Shown: positions 24,383 through 33,800 of the stretch, one piece after another
Position numbering within the stretch: position 1 is the first letter of the stretch
How the letters are laid out: every line of letters begins with the position of its first letter
DNA from: Spirochaetaceae bacterium
GTDB lineage: Bacteria; Spirochaetota; Spirochaetia; DSM-27196; PWMO01
Length of the DNA stretch: 44,395 nt
Direction of reading: 5' to 3'
NCBI GenBank assembly: GCA_007693945.1
Contig: RECP01000024.1
Coordinates: forward strand, 1 to 44,395
Notes under the pieces: model-generated
Database searches by the model: none
Seen by the model: the letters and a program-made list of their open reading frames with translations, nothing else
What the model was told of the DNA's origin: nothing
Made by a program: the position numbers and the translations under genes

Positions 24383-25238
24383 GCGAACTCACGTTTACAC
24401 GCCCGAGACGCTGCCCGAGCTGCTGCAACTCTGCAGGCGCAAGCCGTTGGCCTCGATCTACGCGGGAGGCACCGATCTGCTCAGGGGGGTGACAAAAGCG
24501 GAGTTCGCGCTCCCCGGTGAAGTTATCTCGCTGCAGGAGATCGAGGAGCTGCGACGCATCTCGCGCACGGACCGCTATCTTGAAATCGGTGCTGCCGCCA
24601 CGGTGGCCCGAATTCTGCATGTCGGCTCCAGCATCCTTCCGCCTGCGTTCTACGACGCACTGCACGCTGTCGGGCCACCGGGTCTCTACGCGCTGGCGAC
24701 ACTCGGGGGCAGCATCTGCAGTGTCCGACACATCTACTCCGTTGTGCCGCTGCTGAGCATCATGGACGTGCGCTTCGAGATCAGGCGCCAGGGCCATACC
24801 CGCTGGGTCCCCGCCAGCCGCTTCCGTGATGCCGGCGGTGCTCCAGCACTCCTCGAAGGAGAGATTCTGACCAGAGTACGTATTCCGCTCGAGAACTGGA
24901 ATATGCAGCTGTTCCGTCAGATGGGAGCAATTCACCTCCAGAGCACCTCACCGTTGATACTATGCGCACTCGGCAAGACCGCCAAAGGAGTGCTAGACGA
25001 TTTCCGGCTGGCATTCTGCGGCAGCGCGCCGGTGCTCTACCGAAACCGCGAGCTCGAGGCGGAGCTGGTCGGCAGAAAGCTGCCGTTAGCCGGCCGCGAG
25101 ATTGAAGGCTTCCTGCACGGCGTCACGGAGACTGTCGCCCGGTCCGCGACACCACTCTCCGCGCTGCAACTGCGCCGCGCAACAAGCCTGACGCGCGTTG
25201 TGCTGAGACAACTCGGGCGGCCCGACGCATTCCGCTGA
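24366..25238 (+). CDS. FAD-binding subunit of the molybdenum-hydroxylase-like complex
   Basis: 290 residues, normal for CoxM/XdhB-type subunits. FAD-binding PCMH-type fold with YAGGTDLLRG (FAD diphosphate, about residue 33) and LATLGGSICS (about 115), plus the C-terminal CO-dehydrogenase flavoprotein domain ending in SLTRVVLRQLG. It would pass electrons from the Fe-S clusters to an acceptor. AAGGAA lies before ATG 24366, which starts inside the Fe-S gene; the frame open to 24309 is not needed. It is the last gene of the loaP-like operon. A 119-base gap with the dnaE promoter follows. Confidence 0.9.
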   Translation: MAESDRRTHVYTPETLPELLQLCRRKPLASIYAGGTDLLRGVTKAEFALPGEVISLQEIEELRRISRTDRYLEIGAAATVARILHVGSSILPPAFYDALHAVGPPGLYALATLGGSICSVRHIYSVVPLLSIMDVRFEIRRQGHTRWVPASRFRDAGGAPALLEGEILTRVRIPLENWNMQLFRQMGAIHLQSTSPLILCALGKTAKGVLDDFRLAFCGSAPVLYRNRELEAELVGRKLPLAGREIEGFLHGVTETVARSATPLSALQLRRATSLTRVVLRQLGRPDAFR

Positions 25239-25308
25239 GAGATTACCGGTCCCGGTGATGCGCTTCTGCCGGAGCAGGAAAGCGCGTCTTGGGCACCAGT
25301 TTCTTCGC

Positions 25309-25337
25309 TTTACAGCGTCAGTCATATTGATTATCAT
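25309..25337 (+). promoter_or_regulatory. promoter of dnaE overlapped by a Fur-box-like site
   Basis: -35 TTTACA (25309-25314), 17-base spacer, -10 TATCAT (25332-25337), both one mismatch from consensus. Overlapping the spacer and the -10 is TCATATTGATTATCA (25322-25336), which agrees with the 7-1-7 Fur consensus TGATAATNATTATCA at 12 of 14 positions. It may simply reflect an AT-rich promoter. Confidence 0.6.
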
Positions 25338-25357
25338 TCGGTCGGAAAGAGATCCCG

Positions 25358-28300
25358 GTGGCACAGTTCGCGCATCTCCATACGCATTCCGATTACAGTC
25401 TCCTGAAGGGTGCGGCGCCCGTCAAGGCGCTGGTAACGCGCGCAGTTGAACTGGGCATGAAGCATCTGGCCCTCACCGACGACGGCAATATGTTCGGTGC
25501 GCTGGAGTTCTACAAGCTGTGCAGATCCCGCGGCATACACCCGATTGTCGGGATGGACGCCTATGTGGCGGCCAGGTCGCGAACGATCCGCTCGACGCAT
25601 GATTCCGAGAACCGTGTTGATCGGCTTGTGCTGCTGGCTGCCGACCGTCGGGGCTACAAGAATCTCATCAAGTTGAGTTCAAAGGCGTATACTGAAGGCT
25701 TCTACTACAAACCGCGCATAGATCACGAACTGCTCGCCCGGCATAACGAAGGACTGATCGCGTTAAGCGGTACGCTGTCGGGCGAAGTGCCGCGCCTGTT
25801 GCGCCAGAACCGGATTGACGATGCCAGGATTGCGGCCTTGCGATACCGGGATCTGTTCGGCCGGTCGGGATTTTACCTCGAACTGCAGGATCACGGACTA
25901 CCCGAGCAGCGGGTGGTCAACCAGGGGCTGGTGCAGCTTTCCGATCAGACGGGTATTCCGCTGGTTGCAAGCAACGACGTTCACTATGTAGACCGCGCCG
26001 ACGCCAACGCACAGGACATTCTGATGTGCATCGGGTCAAACAAGAAGAAGCTCGACACCAACCGCTTCCGCTACTCCTCCGACCAGTTCTATCTCAAGAG
26101 TCCGGCGGAGATGCAGAGCCTGTTTGCCGCATTGCCTCAGGCGCTGGAGAACAGCGTTGCAATTGCCGAGCGCTGCGCGCTGAAGATCGACCTGCCGGGA
26201 CCCCGTTTTCCCGACTACGCCATTCCAGAGCAGTTTGCATCCGGTGACGACTACCTGCGGCACCTCACGCGTACCGGGCTTGCCGCACGTTACAGCACGG
26301 TGGGTCAGGAGATCAGAGCGCGTGCCGATTACGAACTGGACACCATCATCACGATGGGCTTCACCGGCTACTTTCTGATCGTCTGGGATTTCATCAAGTT
26401 TGCGCGTGACAACGGTGTTCCGGTTGGTCCCGGCCGCGGTTCGGGGGCCGGATCGATCGTGGCCTACTCGCTGGGCATCACGGATATCGATCCGCTCAGG
26501 TACGGACTGCTCTTCGAGCGCTTTCTCAACCCCGACCGCATCTCGATGCCCGACTTCGATATCGACTTCTGCTACGAGCGCCGCGGTGAGGTCATCGACT
26601 ACGTGCACCGCAAGTACGGTGCCGAACGCGTCGGTCAGATCATCACCTTTGGAACGTTGAAAGCAAAGGCCGTGATCCGCGACGTGGCGCGTGTACTCGA
26701 TATTCCCTACGCGGAGGCCGACACGATCGCCAAGCTGGTTCCGGGCGGTCCCAAGGTCAAGCTGCGCGAAGCAATCGAGAGCGAGCCCGAACTGCAGGCG
26801 CTCAGCGAGCGTGGCGGAGTCTATCGCGAACTGATCGAGGTGAGCCTGAAACTCGAAGGGCTGCACCGTCACGCGTCTACACACGCTGCGGGTATCGTGA
26901 TCGGCCAACAGGAGCTTACGGAATACGTTCCGCTCTATCGTGACCCCCGAACAGGGTCGATTTCAACCCAGTATACCATGGATCAACTGGAGGGTTGCGG
27001 CCTGGTAAAGATGGACTTCCTGGGACTCAAGACTCTGACGCTTATCGAGCGCACCCGTGAACTGGTGCGCAGCGACGGCGTCGAACTTGACATGGACGCC
27101 ATCGAAGAGAACGACCCGGCTACGTTCGCACTGCTTGGCGAAGGCAAGAGCGCGGCGGTCTTTCAGTTCGAGAGTCGCGGTATGCAGAGCATCCTGGTCA
27201 AAGCCAAGCCGGAGCGCATAGAGGATCTCATTGCCTTGAACGCGCTCTATCGTCCCGGGCCGATGGAGAACATCGATCAGTTCGTTGATTCCAAGAACGG
27301 CCGCACCGCGCTGCGCTATCCGTTGCCGCAGTTGGAGCCGGTACTGCGCGAGACCTACGGGGTGATTGTCTACCAGGAACAGGTCATGGAGATCGTTCGC
27401 ATCGTGGGAGGCTTCTCGCTCGGTCAGGCCGATATCCTGCGGCGTGCAATGGGCAAGAAGAAGGAAGCCGAGATGGAGCGCATGAAGCAGCAGTTTGTCG
27501 CCGGCGCTCTGGAACGCGGTTTTACCGAGTCCCAGGCTGAAAGCATCTTCACGCTGCTGAAGCCGTTTGCCGGCTATGGATTCAACAAGTCGCACGCCGC
27601 TGCCTACTCGGTACTGGCCTACAAAACCGCGTATCTCAAGGCCAATTATCCGGTTCAGTTCATGGCCGCCAACCTTACCAACGAGATAAATAACTCCAGG
27701 AACTTCGCCTGGTATATGGAAGAGGCGCAGTCGATGGGGATTCACGTCCGCCCTCCGGACATCAACCTCAGCCGCAAGTTCTTCTCGGTGCTTGGCAGGG
27801 AAATCATCTACGGCCTGATCGGCATAAAGAACGTCGGCGCGGCGGCAGTCGACGAGATCGTACGCGAGCGCGGCGCCGGCGGCGAGTTTGACTCGTTTGA
27901 AGGCTTCCTGGAGCGCGTTGACCTGAAAACCGTCAACCGCAAGGTGGTTGAAGTGCTGATACAGTCAGGCGCCTTTGACGGTCTCGATGCGCGACGCGCC
28001 ACACTTTTTCACAACCTGGGACGCTGTCTGGATATGGCGGCCGAAGCGCGTGAGCACCGGCTGTCGGGGCAGGTCTCGCTTTTTGACGCCGACGATCACG
28101 CATTGGCTCTCGCACTCGAGGAGGTACCCGAGTGGGAGACTGTGCAGCGGCTGAGCTACGAGCGTGATAACCTCGGGTTCTACTTCTCGGGCAATCCGCT
28201 CGATGATTTCCGCGATATCTGGAAGCGCACCGTAACGATTGACCTGGGTGACACCAGCGAGGCAGTTATCGACCGCAAGTACAACCTTCTGGGTTTGCTG

Positions 28301-28768
28301 AAATCGCTGCGCGTGGTGCAGACCAGAACCGGCGGAACAATGGCTTTCGGCGTGATCGAGGACTACAACGGATCGATTGAGATCGTCTTCTTTGGCGAAG
28401 TCTGGGAGCAGTGCAGGCATCGCGTAGAGGAGAATAGCGTTGTCGCATTGATCGGCAAGCTCGAATACCGCCGAGACAAGCTGCAGGTGGTCGTGCAGGA
28501 GCTGCGCGAACCGGATCAGCTTGACGAGATCGACGGCGGTGAGGTGCATATTCGGCTCGACGAAGAACTCGAAGACCCCGAAGCGCTGAAACAGTTGCGC
28601 GCGTTTCTTCACGAGCGAGCCGGCCATTGTCCGGTTTTTCTGCACGTCGGACACAACGGTGAGGAAGCGGTAATCCGGGCTTCGGCTCAGTTGACCGTTT
28701 CGTCGCACAGCGAGGTGCTCGAAGATATTCGCCACTATCCGCATGTCCGCGATGTGTGGAAACAGTAG
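25358..28768 (+). CDS. dnaE: DNA polymerase III alpha subunit
   Basis: 1136 residues, normal DnaE1 length. N-terminal PHP domain (HLHTHSDYSLLKGA, about 6-19), the palm/finger domains with GPGRGSGAGS and PDFDIDF (398-404; D401 and D403 are the E. coli catalytic aspartates), GFNKSHAAAYSVLAY, a helix-hairpin-helix part and a C-terminal OB fold (TMAFGVIEDYNGSIEIVFFG) with the tau-binding end. It is the replicative polymerase. GTG start at 25358, with AGAG 7 bases upstream. It has its own promoter and is followed 11 bases later by a YggT-family gene. Confidence 0.97.
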   Translation: MAQFAHLHTHSDYSLLKGAAPVKALVTRAVELGMKHLALTDDGNMFGALEFYKLCRSRGIHPIVGMDAYVAARSRTIRSTHDSENRVDRLVLLAADRRGYKNLIKLSSKAYTEGFYYKPRIDHELLARHNEGLIALSGTLSGEVPRLLRQNRIDDARIAALRYRDLFGRSGFYLELQDHGLPEQRVVNQGLVQLSDQTGIPLVASNDVHYVDRADANAQDILMCIGSNKKKLDTNRFRYSSDQFYLKSPAEMQSLFAALPQALENSVAIAERCALKIDLPGPRFPDYAIPEQFASGDDYLRHLTRTGLAARYSTVGQEIRARADYELDTIITMGFTGYFLIVWDFIKFARDNGVPVGPGRGSGAGSIVAYSLGITDIDPLRYGLLFERFLNPDRISMPDFDIDFCYERRGEVIDYVHRKYGAERVGQIITFGTLKAKAVIRDVARVLDIPYAEADTIAKLVPGGPKVKLREAIESEPELQALSERGGVYRELIEVSLKLEGLHRHASTHAAGIVIGQQELTEYVPLYRDPRTGSISTQYTMDQLEGCGLVKMDFLGLKTLTLIERTRELVRSDGVELDMDAIEENDPATFALLGEGKSAAVFQFESRGMQSILVKAKPERIEDLIALNALYRPGPMENIDQFVDSKNGRTALRYPLPQLEPVLRETYGVIVYQEQVMEIVRIVGGFSLGQADILRRAMGKKKEAEMERMKQQFVAGALERGFTESQAESIFTLLKPFAGYGFNKSHAAAYSVLAYKTAYLKANYPVQFMAANLTNEINNSRNFAWYMEEAQSMGIHVRPPDINLSRKFFSVLGREIIYGLIGIKNVGAAAVDEIVRERGAGGEFDSFEGFLERVDLKTVNRKVVEVLIQSGAFDGLDARRATLFHNLGRCLDMAAEAREHRLSGQVSLFDADDHALALALEEVPEWETVQRLSYERDNLGFYFSGNPLDDFRDIWKRTVTIDLGDTSEAVIDRKYNLLGLLKSLRVVQTRTGGTMAFGVIEDYNGSIEIVFFGEVWEQCRHRVEENSVVALIGKLEYRRDKLQVVVQELREPDQLDEIDGGEVHIRLDEELEDPEALKQLRAFLHERAGHCPVFLHVGHNGEEAVIRASAQLTVSSHSEVLEDIRHYPHVRDVWKQ

Positions 28769-28779
28769 GAGGCTGCACT

Positions 28780-29367
28780 ATGTTACAGTCGGTTATGCGC
28801 CTTGTCAGCGCAGTCATCTCAATCTACATGCTCATTCTGCTGGTGAGAATCATCATGACCTGGTTTCAGACTCCGTCGTACGGCCGGGCCACCATGTATC
28901 TGCAGCGGATCACCGATCCCTATCTGGATTTCTTCCGCCGGTTCCGCTTTATGCAGATCGGCTACGTCGACTTCTCGCCGGTGCTGGCACTGGTTTCGCT
29001 CTCGATCCTGGCCGATATCGCTAATTCGCTGGCGTTCGTTGGTCGCGTCACGCTGGGCTTTGTGCTGGCCCGCCTGGTTGCGTCGGTGTGGTCCGCAGCG
29101 TCGTTCTTCTTCACTCTGTTTCTGATCGTCGCCGTGGTACGACTGCTGGCCATGATGATCGGCGTCAACACCGCCGGACGCTTCTGGATCACGCTCGACC
29201 GTATCCTGCAACCGATGGCAAGCGGACTGGTGCGCCGCCTGGCCCGCGGCCAGTCCAGCTACCAGCACGCTTTGATGCTGTTCGCAGCCGTGGTACTGAT
29301 CGGCCTGCTGCTCGGCAACCTGATAATTGCGCGCCTGGTGCCGCTGTTGGTCGAGCTGCCGCTCTGA
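28780..29367 (+). CDS. YggT-family membrane protein (double)
   Basis: About 195 residues. Two related halves each have two membrane helices separated by a short polar part: residues about 5-85 with VRIIMTWFQ and TDPYLDFFRRF, and about 100-190 with LDRILQPM. This fits a tandem YggT repeat. YggT proteins are integral membrane proteins of poorly defined function, linked to osmotic shock resistance and cell division site neighbourhoods. ATG 28780 has a perfect AGGAGG 7 bases upstream; the upstream GTG in frame overlaps dnaE and is unlikely. It lies between dnaE and recG, and no cell-division gene is next to it. Confidence 0.88.
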   Translation: MLQSVMRLVSAVISIYMLILLVRIIMTWFQTPSYGRATMYLQRITDPYLDFFRRFRFMQIGYVDFSPVLALVSLSILADIANSLAFVGRVTLGFVLARLVASVWSAASFFFTLFLIVAVVRLLAMMIGVNTAGRFWITLDRILQPMASGLVRRLARGQSSYQHALMLFAAVVLIGLLLGNLIIARLVPLLVELPL

Positions 29368-29382
29368 GCCGCCGGGCCTTCA

Positions 29383-31434
29383 ATGATCCTTGCAGAGCTC
29401 GACCAGAGCGTCCGCGAGCTGAAGGGCGTCGGGCCGGCGGCCGCGCGCTCGCTGGCGCGGCTGGGCATCTCCGCTCAGCGTGATCTGCTGCTGCATCTGC
29501 CGCGAGCGTACGAAGACCGCGTCACCAGGGTTTCGATTGCCGAATCGTTGTCGGGTCGCACGTGTAATACGGTAGCCGAAGTGGTTGCCCACGACTATAT
29601 CGGAAGAGGTGCGCAGCAGACGCTCAAGGTGTACGTGCGCGACGAGAGCGCCACCGCCGCTCTGGCGTGTTTCGGAAGGAACTTCCTGGGGTCTCGCCTG
29701 CCCCCGGGGCTCAAGATCCGCCTTGCCGCCCAGTTCAGCTACCGATACGGTGAGCCTCAGGCATCTGCGTTCGAGTTCGAAGCCGCCGATGCTCCCCCGC
29801 GCCATTTCGGCCGCATCCTGGCGGTTTATCCGCTGACTGACGGGCTTTCGCAGGCCTTGCTGCGCTCCGCGGTTGATCAGGTACTGCGCGGTCCGGTGCG
29901 CCACATCGAGGACGTGGTTCCGCCGGAACTGCGCCGGCAGCGGCAATCGGCACCCATCGGAGCGTCGCTGCGGCGTGTTCACCAGCCGGAGTCGCTGGCC
30001 GATGCCGAGTCGGCGCGCCGCAGCCTGGCCTACGAGGAACTGCTGGTACTGCAGTTGCGACTGCGCGAACGTCTGCTGATGCGTAGCCGCGCCGTGCGAC
30101 CGTCGCGGACGCTACCGCTTGCCCTGCAGCAACGCGCGGCCGACGCGCTGCCTTTTGATCTCACCGCTGATCAGCGGACGGTGCTTTCCGAGATTCACAA
30201 TGACATGCAGCACGACCGTCCGATGGCCCGCCTGCTTCAGGGAGACGTCGGATGCGGCAAGACGCTGGTTGCGCTGCTGTCGGCCCTGACCCCGATTGAA
30301 GCCGGCGGGCAGGCGGTTCTGATGGCGCCAACCGAGCTGCTGGCGCGCCAGCACGCCGAGAACGCAGTGCGTCTGCTGGAGCCGCTGGGTGTACGCGTGG
30401 TGCTGCTGACCGGCTCGGTCAACGTCCGCGCCCGCCGGCCGCTGCTGAACGCCCTGGCTGGCGGGGAGATCGATCTGGTGATCGGAACCCACGCCGTTTT
30501 CAGCGAGTCCACGCGCTTCCATGACCTGCGCTACGTGATAGTCGACGAGCAGCACCGTTTCGGCGTGGTACAGCGCGCCGCGGTGCTGCAGAAGGGCAGC
30601 AACCCGGACCTGCTGCTGATGACCGCAACCCCGATTCCGCGCACCCTGGCTCTGACCCTCTTCGGCGACATGGAGACCTCTACGATCCGCACCATGCCGC
30701 CGGGCCGCAAGCCGGTGCATACGCATCTGGCACGGCTTTCGAACGAAGACAAGGTGTACGCCCGGGTTCGGCGGGAATTGGCAGCCGGCCGCCAGGCATA
30801 CTTCGTGTATCCGCTGATCGACCCCAATGATCGCTCCGAGCTGCGCAACGCCGAAACCATGTTCGAACGGCTGCGTGACGACGTATTCAGCGCGTTCGAG
30901 GCAGCTCTCGTTCACTCGCGCGTGCCCGAGGAAGAGAAGCTCCGGCGCATGAAGGCCTTTCAGACCGGGACCGTGCAGCTGCTGGTTGCCACAAGCGTGA
31001 TCGAGGTCGGTGTCGACGTTCCCAACGCCACCTGCATGGTGGTCGAGCACGCGGAGCGCTTCGGACTGGCTGCCCTGCACCAATTGCGCGGCCGTGTCGG
31101 CCGCGGCAAGTTGCAGTCGTACGCTTTCCTGGTCTATGCGGACGATCTCAGCGAGGAGGCCAAGCAGCGTCTGCGCGTGCTGCACAAGACCAGCGACGGT
31201 TTTGCAATTGCCGAGCAGGATCTGCAGATCCGCGGCCCGGGTGATCTGGTCGGCCTGCGGCAATCGGGATTCCTGCGACTCCACGCCGCCGATCTCAGCC
31301 GGGATCAGGAGTTGCTGATTGCGGCGCGCGATGACGCCGCCGCGCTACGCAGCGCGGATCCCGAACTGTTGAGCCATCCGCTGCTGACCCGCGTTCTGAG
31401 CGCGCACGAGCGGCTGGAAGGTCTTGCGCTGTGA
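29383..31434 (+). CDS. recG: ATP-dependent DNA helicase RecG
   Basis: 683 residues, typical. The N-terminal wedge domain has the OB fold. The helicase core has GDVGCGKT (Walker A, about residue 287), DEQHRFG (Walker B, about 388), MTATPIPRTLALT (motif III) and QLRGRVGRG (motif VI). It reverses stalled forks and processes recombination intermediates. The Walker A commonly reads GDVGSGKT in the family, here Cys replaces Ser. Start ATG 29383 lies 15 bases after the yggT stop with a weak ribosome site. It is followed 10 bases later by rsmD. Confidence 0.96.
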   Translation: MILAELDQSVRELKGVGPAAARSLARLGISAQRDLLLHLPRAYEDRVTRVSIAESLSGRTCNTVAEVVAHDYIGRGAQQTLKVYVRDESATAALACFGRNFLGSRLPPGLKIRLAAQFSYRYGEPQASAFEFEAADAPPRHFGRILAVYPLTDGLSQALLRSAVDQVLRGPVRHIEDVVPPELRRQRQSAPIGASLRRVHQPESLADAESARRSLAYEELLVLQLRLRERLLMRSRAVRPSRTLPLALQQRAADALPFDLTADQRTVLSEIHNDMQHDRPMARLLQGDVGCGKTLVALLSALTPIEAGGQAVLMAPTELLARQHAENAVRLLEPLGVRVVLLTGSVNVRARRPLLNALAGGEIDLVIGTHAVFSESTRFHDLRYVIVDEQHRFGVVQRAAVLQKGSNPDLLLMTATPIPRTLALTLFGDMETSTIRTMPPGRKPVHTHLARLSNEDKVYARVRRELAAGRQAYFVYPLIDPNDRSELRNAETMFERLRDDVFSAFEAALVHSRVPEEEKLRRMKAFQTGTVQLLVATSVIEVGVDVPNATCMVVEHAERFGLAALHQLRGRVGRGKLQSYAFLVYADDLSEEAKQRLRVLHKTSDGFAIAEQDLQIRGPGDLVGLRQSGFLRLHAADLSRDQELLIAARDDAAALRSADPELLSHPLLTRVLSAHERLEGLAL

Positions 31435-31444
31435 GGAGCCCGGA

Positions 31445-32002
31445 ATGAGGGTGGTCGGCGGCCGCTACCGCGGTCGTACAATCGAGTGTCCGCCGGGCGT
31501 AATCCGGCCGGCGATGGACAAGATGCGTGAGTCGGTCTTCGGGTCGCTCGGGAATCTCGAGGGACGTTCGTTCCTGGACCTTTTTGCCGGCTCGGGTTCA
31601 ATAGGTATTGAGGCTGCTTCACGTGGCGCCGCTCCGGTAGTGCTGGTCGAACGTGACCGCAAGAAACTGCCGGTGACACGACGCAACGCGGCGCTGGTGG
31701 AAACCGCAATCTCGATTGCCGGGGTTCCTGCCGAGACCTACCTGCGGCGCGCCGGGACCACATTTGACATCGTGTTTCTTGACCCGCCTTTTGACTATTG
31801 TCACAAGACCGACCTGTTGCGCAAGACCGCTGGCTCTGGCGTGACCGGCCCGCACACGCTGGTACTGATTCATCACCCGTCGCGCGAAACGCTTCCCGAG
31901 CGGATCGAGCAGCTTCAGCGCTGTGACCGCCGCGTCTACGGCGGCTCTACGGTGAGCTGGTACGGTCGACTTGCTTCCCGAAGTGAGGGCCATCTGCTAT
32001 AG
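31445..32002 (+). CDS. rsmD: 16S rRNA (guanine966-N2)-methyltransferase
   Basis: 185 residues, normal for RsmD. MRVVGGRYRGRTIECP at the N-terminus, RPAMDKMRESVFGSL, then motif I FLDLFAGSGSIGIEAASRGA and the catalytic FLDPPF (NPPY-like motif IV). It methylates G966 of 16S rRNA using SAM. ATG 31445 follows GAGGAGCCCGGA; an upstream in-frame start inside recG is not needed. The gene ends where a possible -10 (TATAGT, 31998-32003) for the his genes begins. Confidence 0.93.
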   Translation: MRVVGGRYRGRTIECPPGVIRPAMDKMRESVFGSLGNLEGRSFLDLFAGSGSIGIEAASRGAAPVVLVERDRKKLPVTRRNAALVETAISIAGVPAETYLRRAGTTFDIVFLDPPFDYCHKTDLLRKTAGSGVTGPHTLVLIHHPSRETLPERIEQLQRCDRRVYGGSTVSWYGRLASRSEGHLL

Positions 32003-32003
32003 T
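31998..32003 (+). promoter_or_regulatory. possible -10 box for hisZGB
   Basis: TATAGT overlapping the rsmD stop codon, 31 bases before the hisZ GTG. The -35 at 17 bases (TTCCCG) is weak, so this may be a minor internal promoter or none at all. Confidence 0.3.
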
Positions 32004-32034
32004 TGCCACGAAACCGCATGAGGAGTGAACCATA

Positions 32035-33135
32035 GTGGCATTGGACAGGCGCGGTTATCTGCAGATCCCTCAGGGCACCGAAGGGTTTTATCTCGACGAA
32101 GCCTACCGCCACAGAATGCTGACCACCGAGGTCGAGCAGCTGCTGTTCCGCTGGGGTTATCTGCCGGCGCAGACACCGGTATTCGACTACTACGACGCCT
32201 ACGCCGCGCTCCTGTCGGAGGAAGAAGCACGCAAGATCTATCGGCTGATCGATCGCGACGGCGATCTGCTGATGCTGCGCTGGGACATAACGCTCTTTCT
32301 GGCAAAACAGATGGGAATGATCCTGCGCGAAGATGATCTGCCGGTGCGGGTCTGTTATGCCGATACCATCCTGCGCCATCAGAACCGCGAGGATATCTCG
32401 AAGAACGAGTTCTTCCAGACCGGGGCCGAGCTGATCGGCACCAATACGCTCGACGCCGACCTGGAGGTAATCCTGTTGCTGCGGCGCGCGCTGCAGCAGA
32501 TCGGCGTTCCGCTCTACTACATCCACATCGGTTCGCGTGCGCTGTTCAACGCCAGCTTCGGCCGGATGCCGAAGACTGCTCAACAGCGGTTACGCCGTGC
32601 GATTGTGCTGCGCGATATGCAGACGCTGAGCACGGTGAGCAGTGAACGCGGCGTGCCCGCGGCCCGCATCAGCGCCCTGCGGCAGGTCTTCTCGTTCATC
32701 GGAGACTCACAAGAGCTCGAACGCCTGGCCGGCGCCCTGCAAAGCGCCCTGCTTGAATCTGAACTGCAGCAGATCCAGCGGCTGCAGCAGCTTCATGCCA
32801 CGCTTGGTCGGGCGGATGAAACCGCGCCGTATCGTATCGACCTGTCGGAGATCGGCAGCCAATCCTACCACACCGGCGTCGTGTTCCAGGCCTACGTGGA
32901 CGGACTGGATACGTCGATTGCCGCCGGAGGCCGTTACGACGGACTGTACGGTACGTTTGGTCTTGATGTGCCGGCGGTCGGTTTCTCGATCATGCTGCGC
33001 AAGCTGCAGGACGACACCGATGTCGACGCGCGCTTTGTTCCCCCGGTCGCTGAACAGGCCGCGGGCGATGACTTCGTGCAGCGCTTCCGGGATGCCGAAA
33101 ACCGGCGCCGCGACGGGGGGAGTGTGGTCTTATGA
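32035..33135 (+). CDS. hisZ: ATP phosphoribosyltransferase regulatory subunit (HisZ)
   Basis: 366 residues. HisRS-like class II synthetase fold without an anticodon-binding domain: IPQGTEGFYLDEAYR at the N-terminus, LRWDITLFLAKQ in place of the usual RPDxT block, VRVCYADTILRHQNRE (motif 2 region) and SIAAGGRYDGL, with the late GFSIMLRKL (motif 3 area). HisZ is catalytically inactive as a synthetase and is needed by short-form HisG for activity and histidine feedback. The next gene, in ATGA overlap, is short-form hisG, which settles the call. GTG 32035 has AGGAG upstream. Confidence 0.93.
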   Translation: MALDRRGYLQIPQGTEGFYLDEAYRHRMLTTEVEQLLFRWGYLPAQTPVFDYYDAYAALLSEEEARKIYRLIDRDGDLLMLRWDITLFLAKQMGMILREDDLPVRVCYADTILRHQNREDISKNEFFQTGAELIGTNTLDADLEVILLLRRALQQIGVPLYYIHIGSRALFNASFGRMPKTAQQRLRRAIVLRDMQTLSTVSSERGVPAARISALRQVFSFIGDSQELERLAGALQSALLESELQQIQRLQQLHATLGRADETAPYRIDLSEIGSQSYHTGVVFQAYVDGLDTSIAAGGRYDGLYGTFGLDVPAVGFSIMLRKLQDDTDVDARFVPPVAEQAAGDDFVQRFRDAENRRRDGGSVVL

Positions 33136-33800
33136 GGCGTCCGACTGAGCCGCCGCTGACAATTGCCGTACCAAAAGGACGGCTGCACGACCAGGTGCGC
33201 GAGCTGTTCGAACGGTGCGGACTAGCTTTTGATTTTGCCGCCCGCAAACTGGTGGCCGAGGACCGCGGCGGGATGGTCCGCCTGATGCTGGTCAAGAACA
33301 GCGATGTACCGGTATACGTAAACCACGGAATTGCCGGACTTGGCGTCTGTGGTGACGATGTACTGTACGAAACAGCGTTCGACTGCTTCCGTCTGCTGAC
33401 CTTCCCGTTTGGAGGCACTCGCATGTGCCTCGCCGCGCGCAGGGATCATGACCCCAATCAGGACCACGGGCGGCTCCGGGTTGCCACCAAGTTCACCCGG
33501 TTTGCACACGATTTCTTTCATCAGCGCGGCATCCCGGTAGAGGTCATCAGACTCGGCGGCTCGGTAGAACTGGCGCCCGTACTGGGTCTGGCCCCCTACA
33601 TCGTGGATCTGGTGGAGACGGGATCAACTCTGGCCGCCAACGATCTGGTAGTAACCGAAGAATTGGAACGGATTTCGGTGCACCTGATTGCCAATCCGGC
33701 GTACTACAAGTTTCGCTACGCCCAGGTTGACCGACTGGTACAGCGGCTCGAGCCGTGTATCGTTGCACAAGGAGTGAAAGATGAATCCACAACAGGCTGA
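33132..33800 (+). CDS. hisG: ATP phosphoribosyltransferase, short form
   Basis: 222 residues, the short HisG without the C-terminal allosteric domain, so it needs HisZ. IAVPKGRLHDQVRELFERCG at the start, AGLGVCGDDVLYE in the middle, then GSVELAPVLGLAPYIVDLVE and TGSTLAANDL, the PRPP-binding loop (typical spacing to the C-terminus). It catalyses the first step of histidine synthesis, joining ATP to PRPP. ATG overlaps the hisZ stop, and the gene overlaps hisB by 20 bases. Confidence 0.95.
   Translation: MRRPTEPPLTIAVPKGRLHDQVRELFERCGLAFDFAARKLVAEDRGGMVRLMLVKNSDVPVYVNHGIAGLGVCGDDVLYETAFDCFRLLTFPFGGTRMCLAARRDHDPNQDHGRLRVATKFTRFAHDFFHQRGIPVEVIRLGGSVELAPVLGLAPYIVDLVETGSTLAANDLVVTEELERISVHLIANPAYYKFRYAQVDRLVQRLEPCIVAQGVKDESTTG

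Noticed and set aside
30112..31284. Minus-strand open frame (390 residues) opposite recG
   Set aside because: Complementary frame of a clearly conserved helicase; no ribosome site or recognisable domain.
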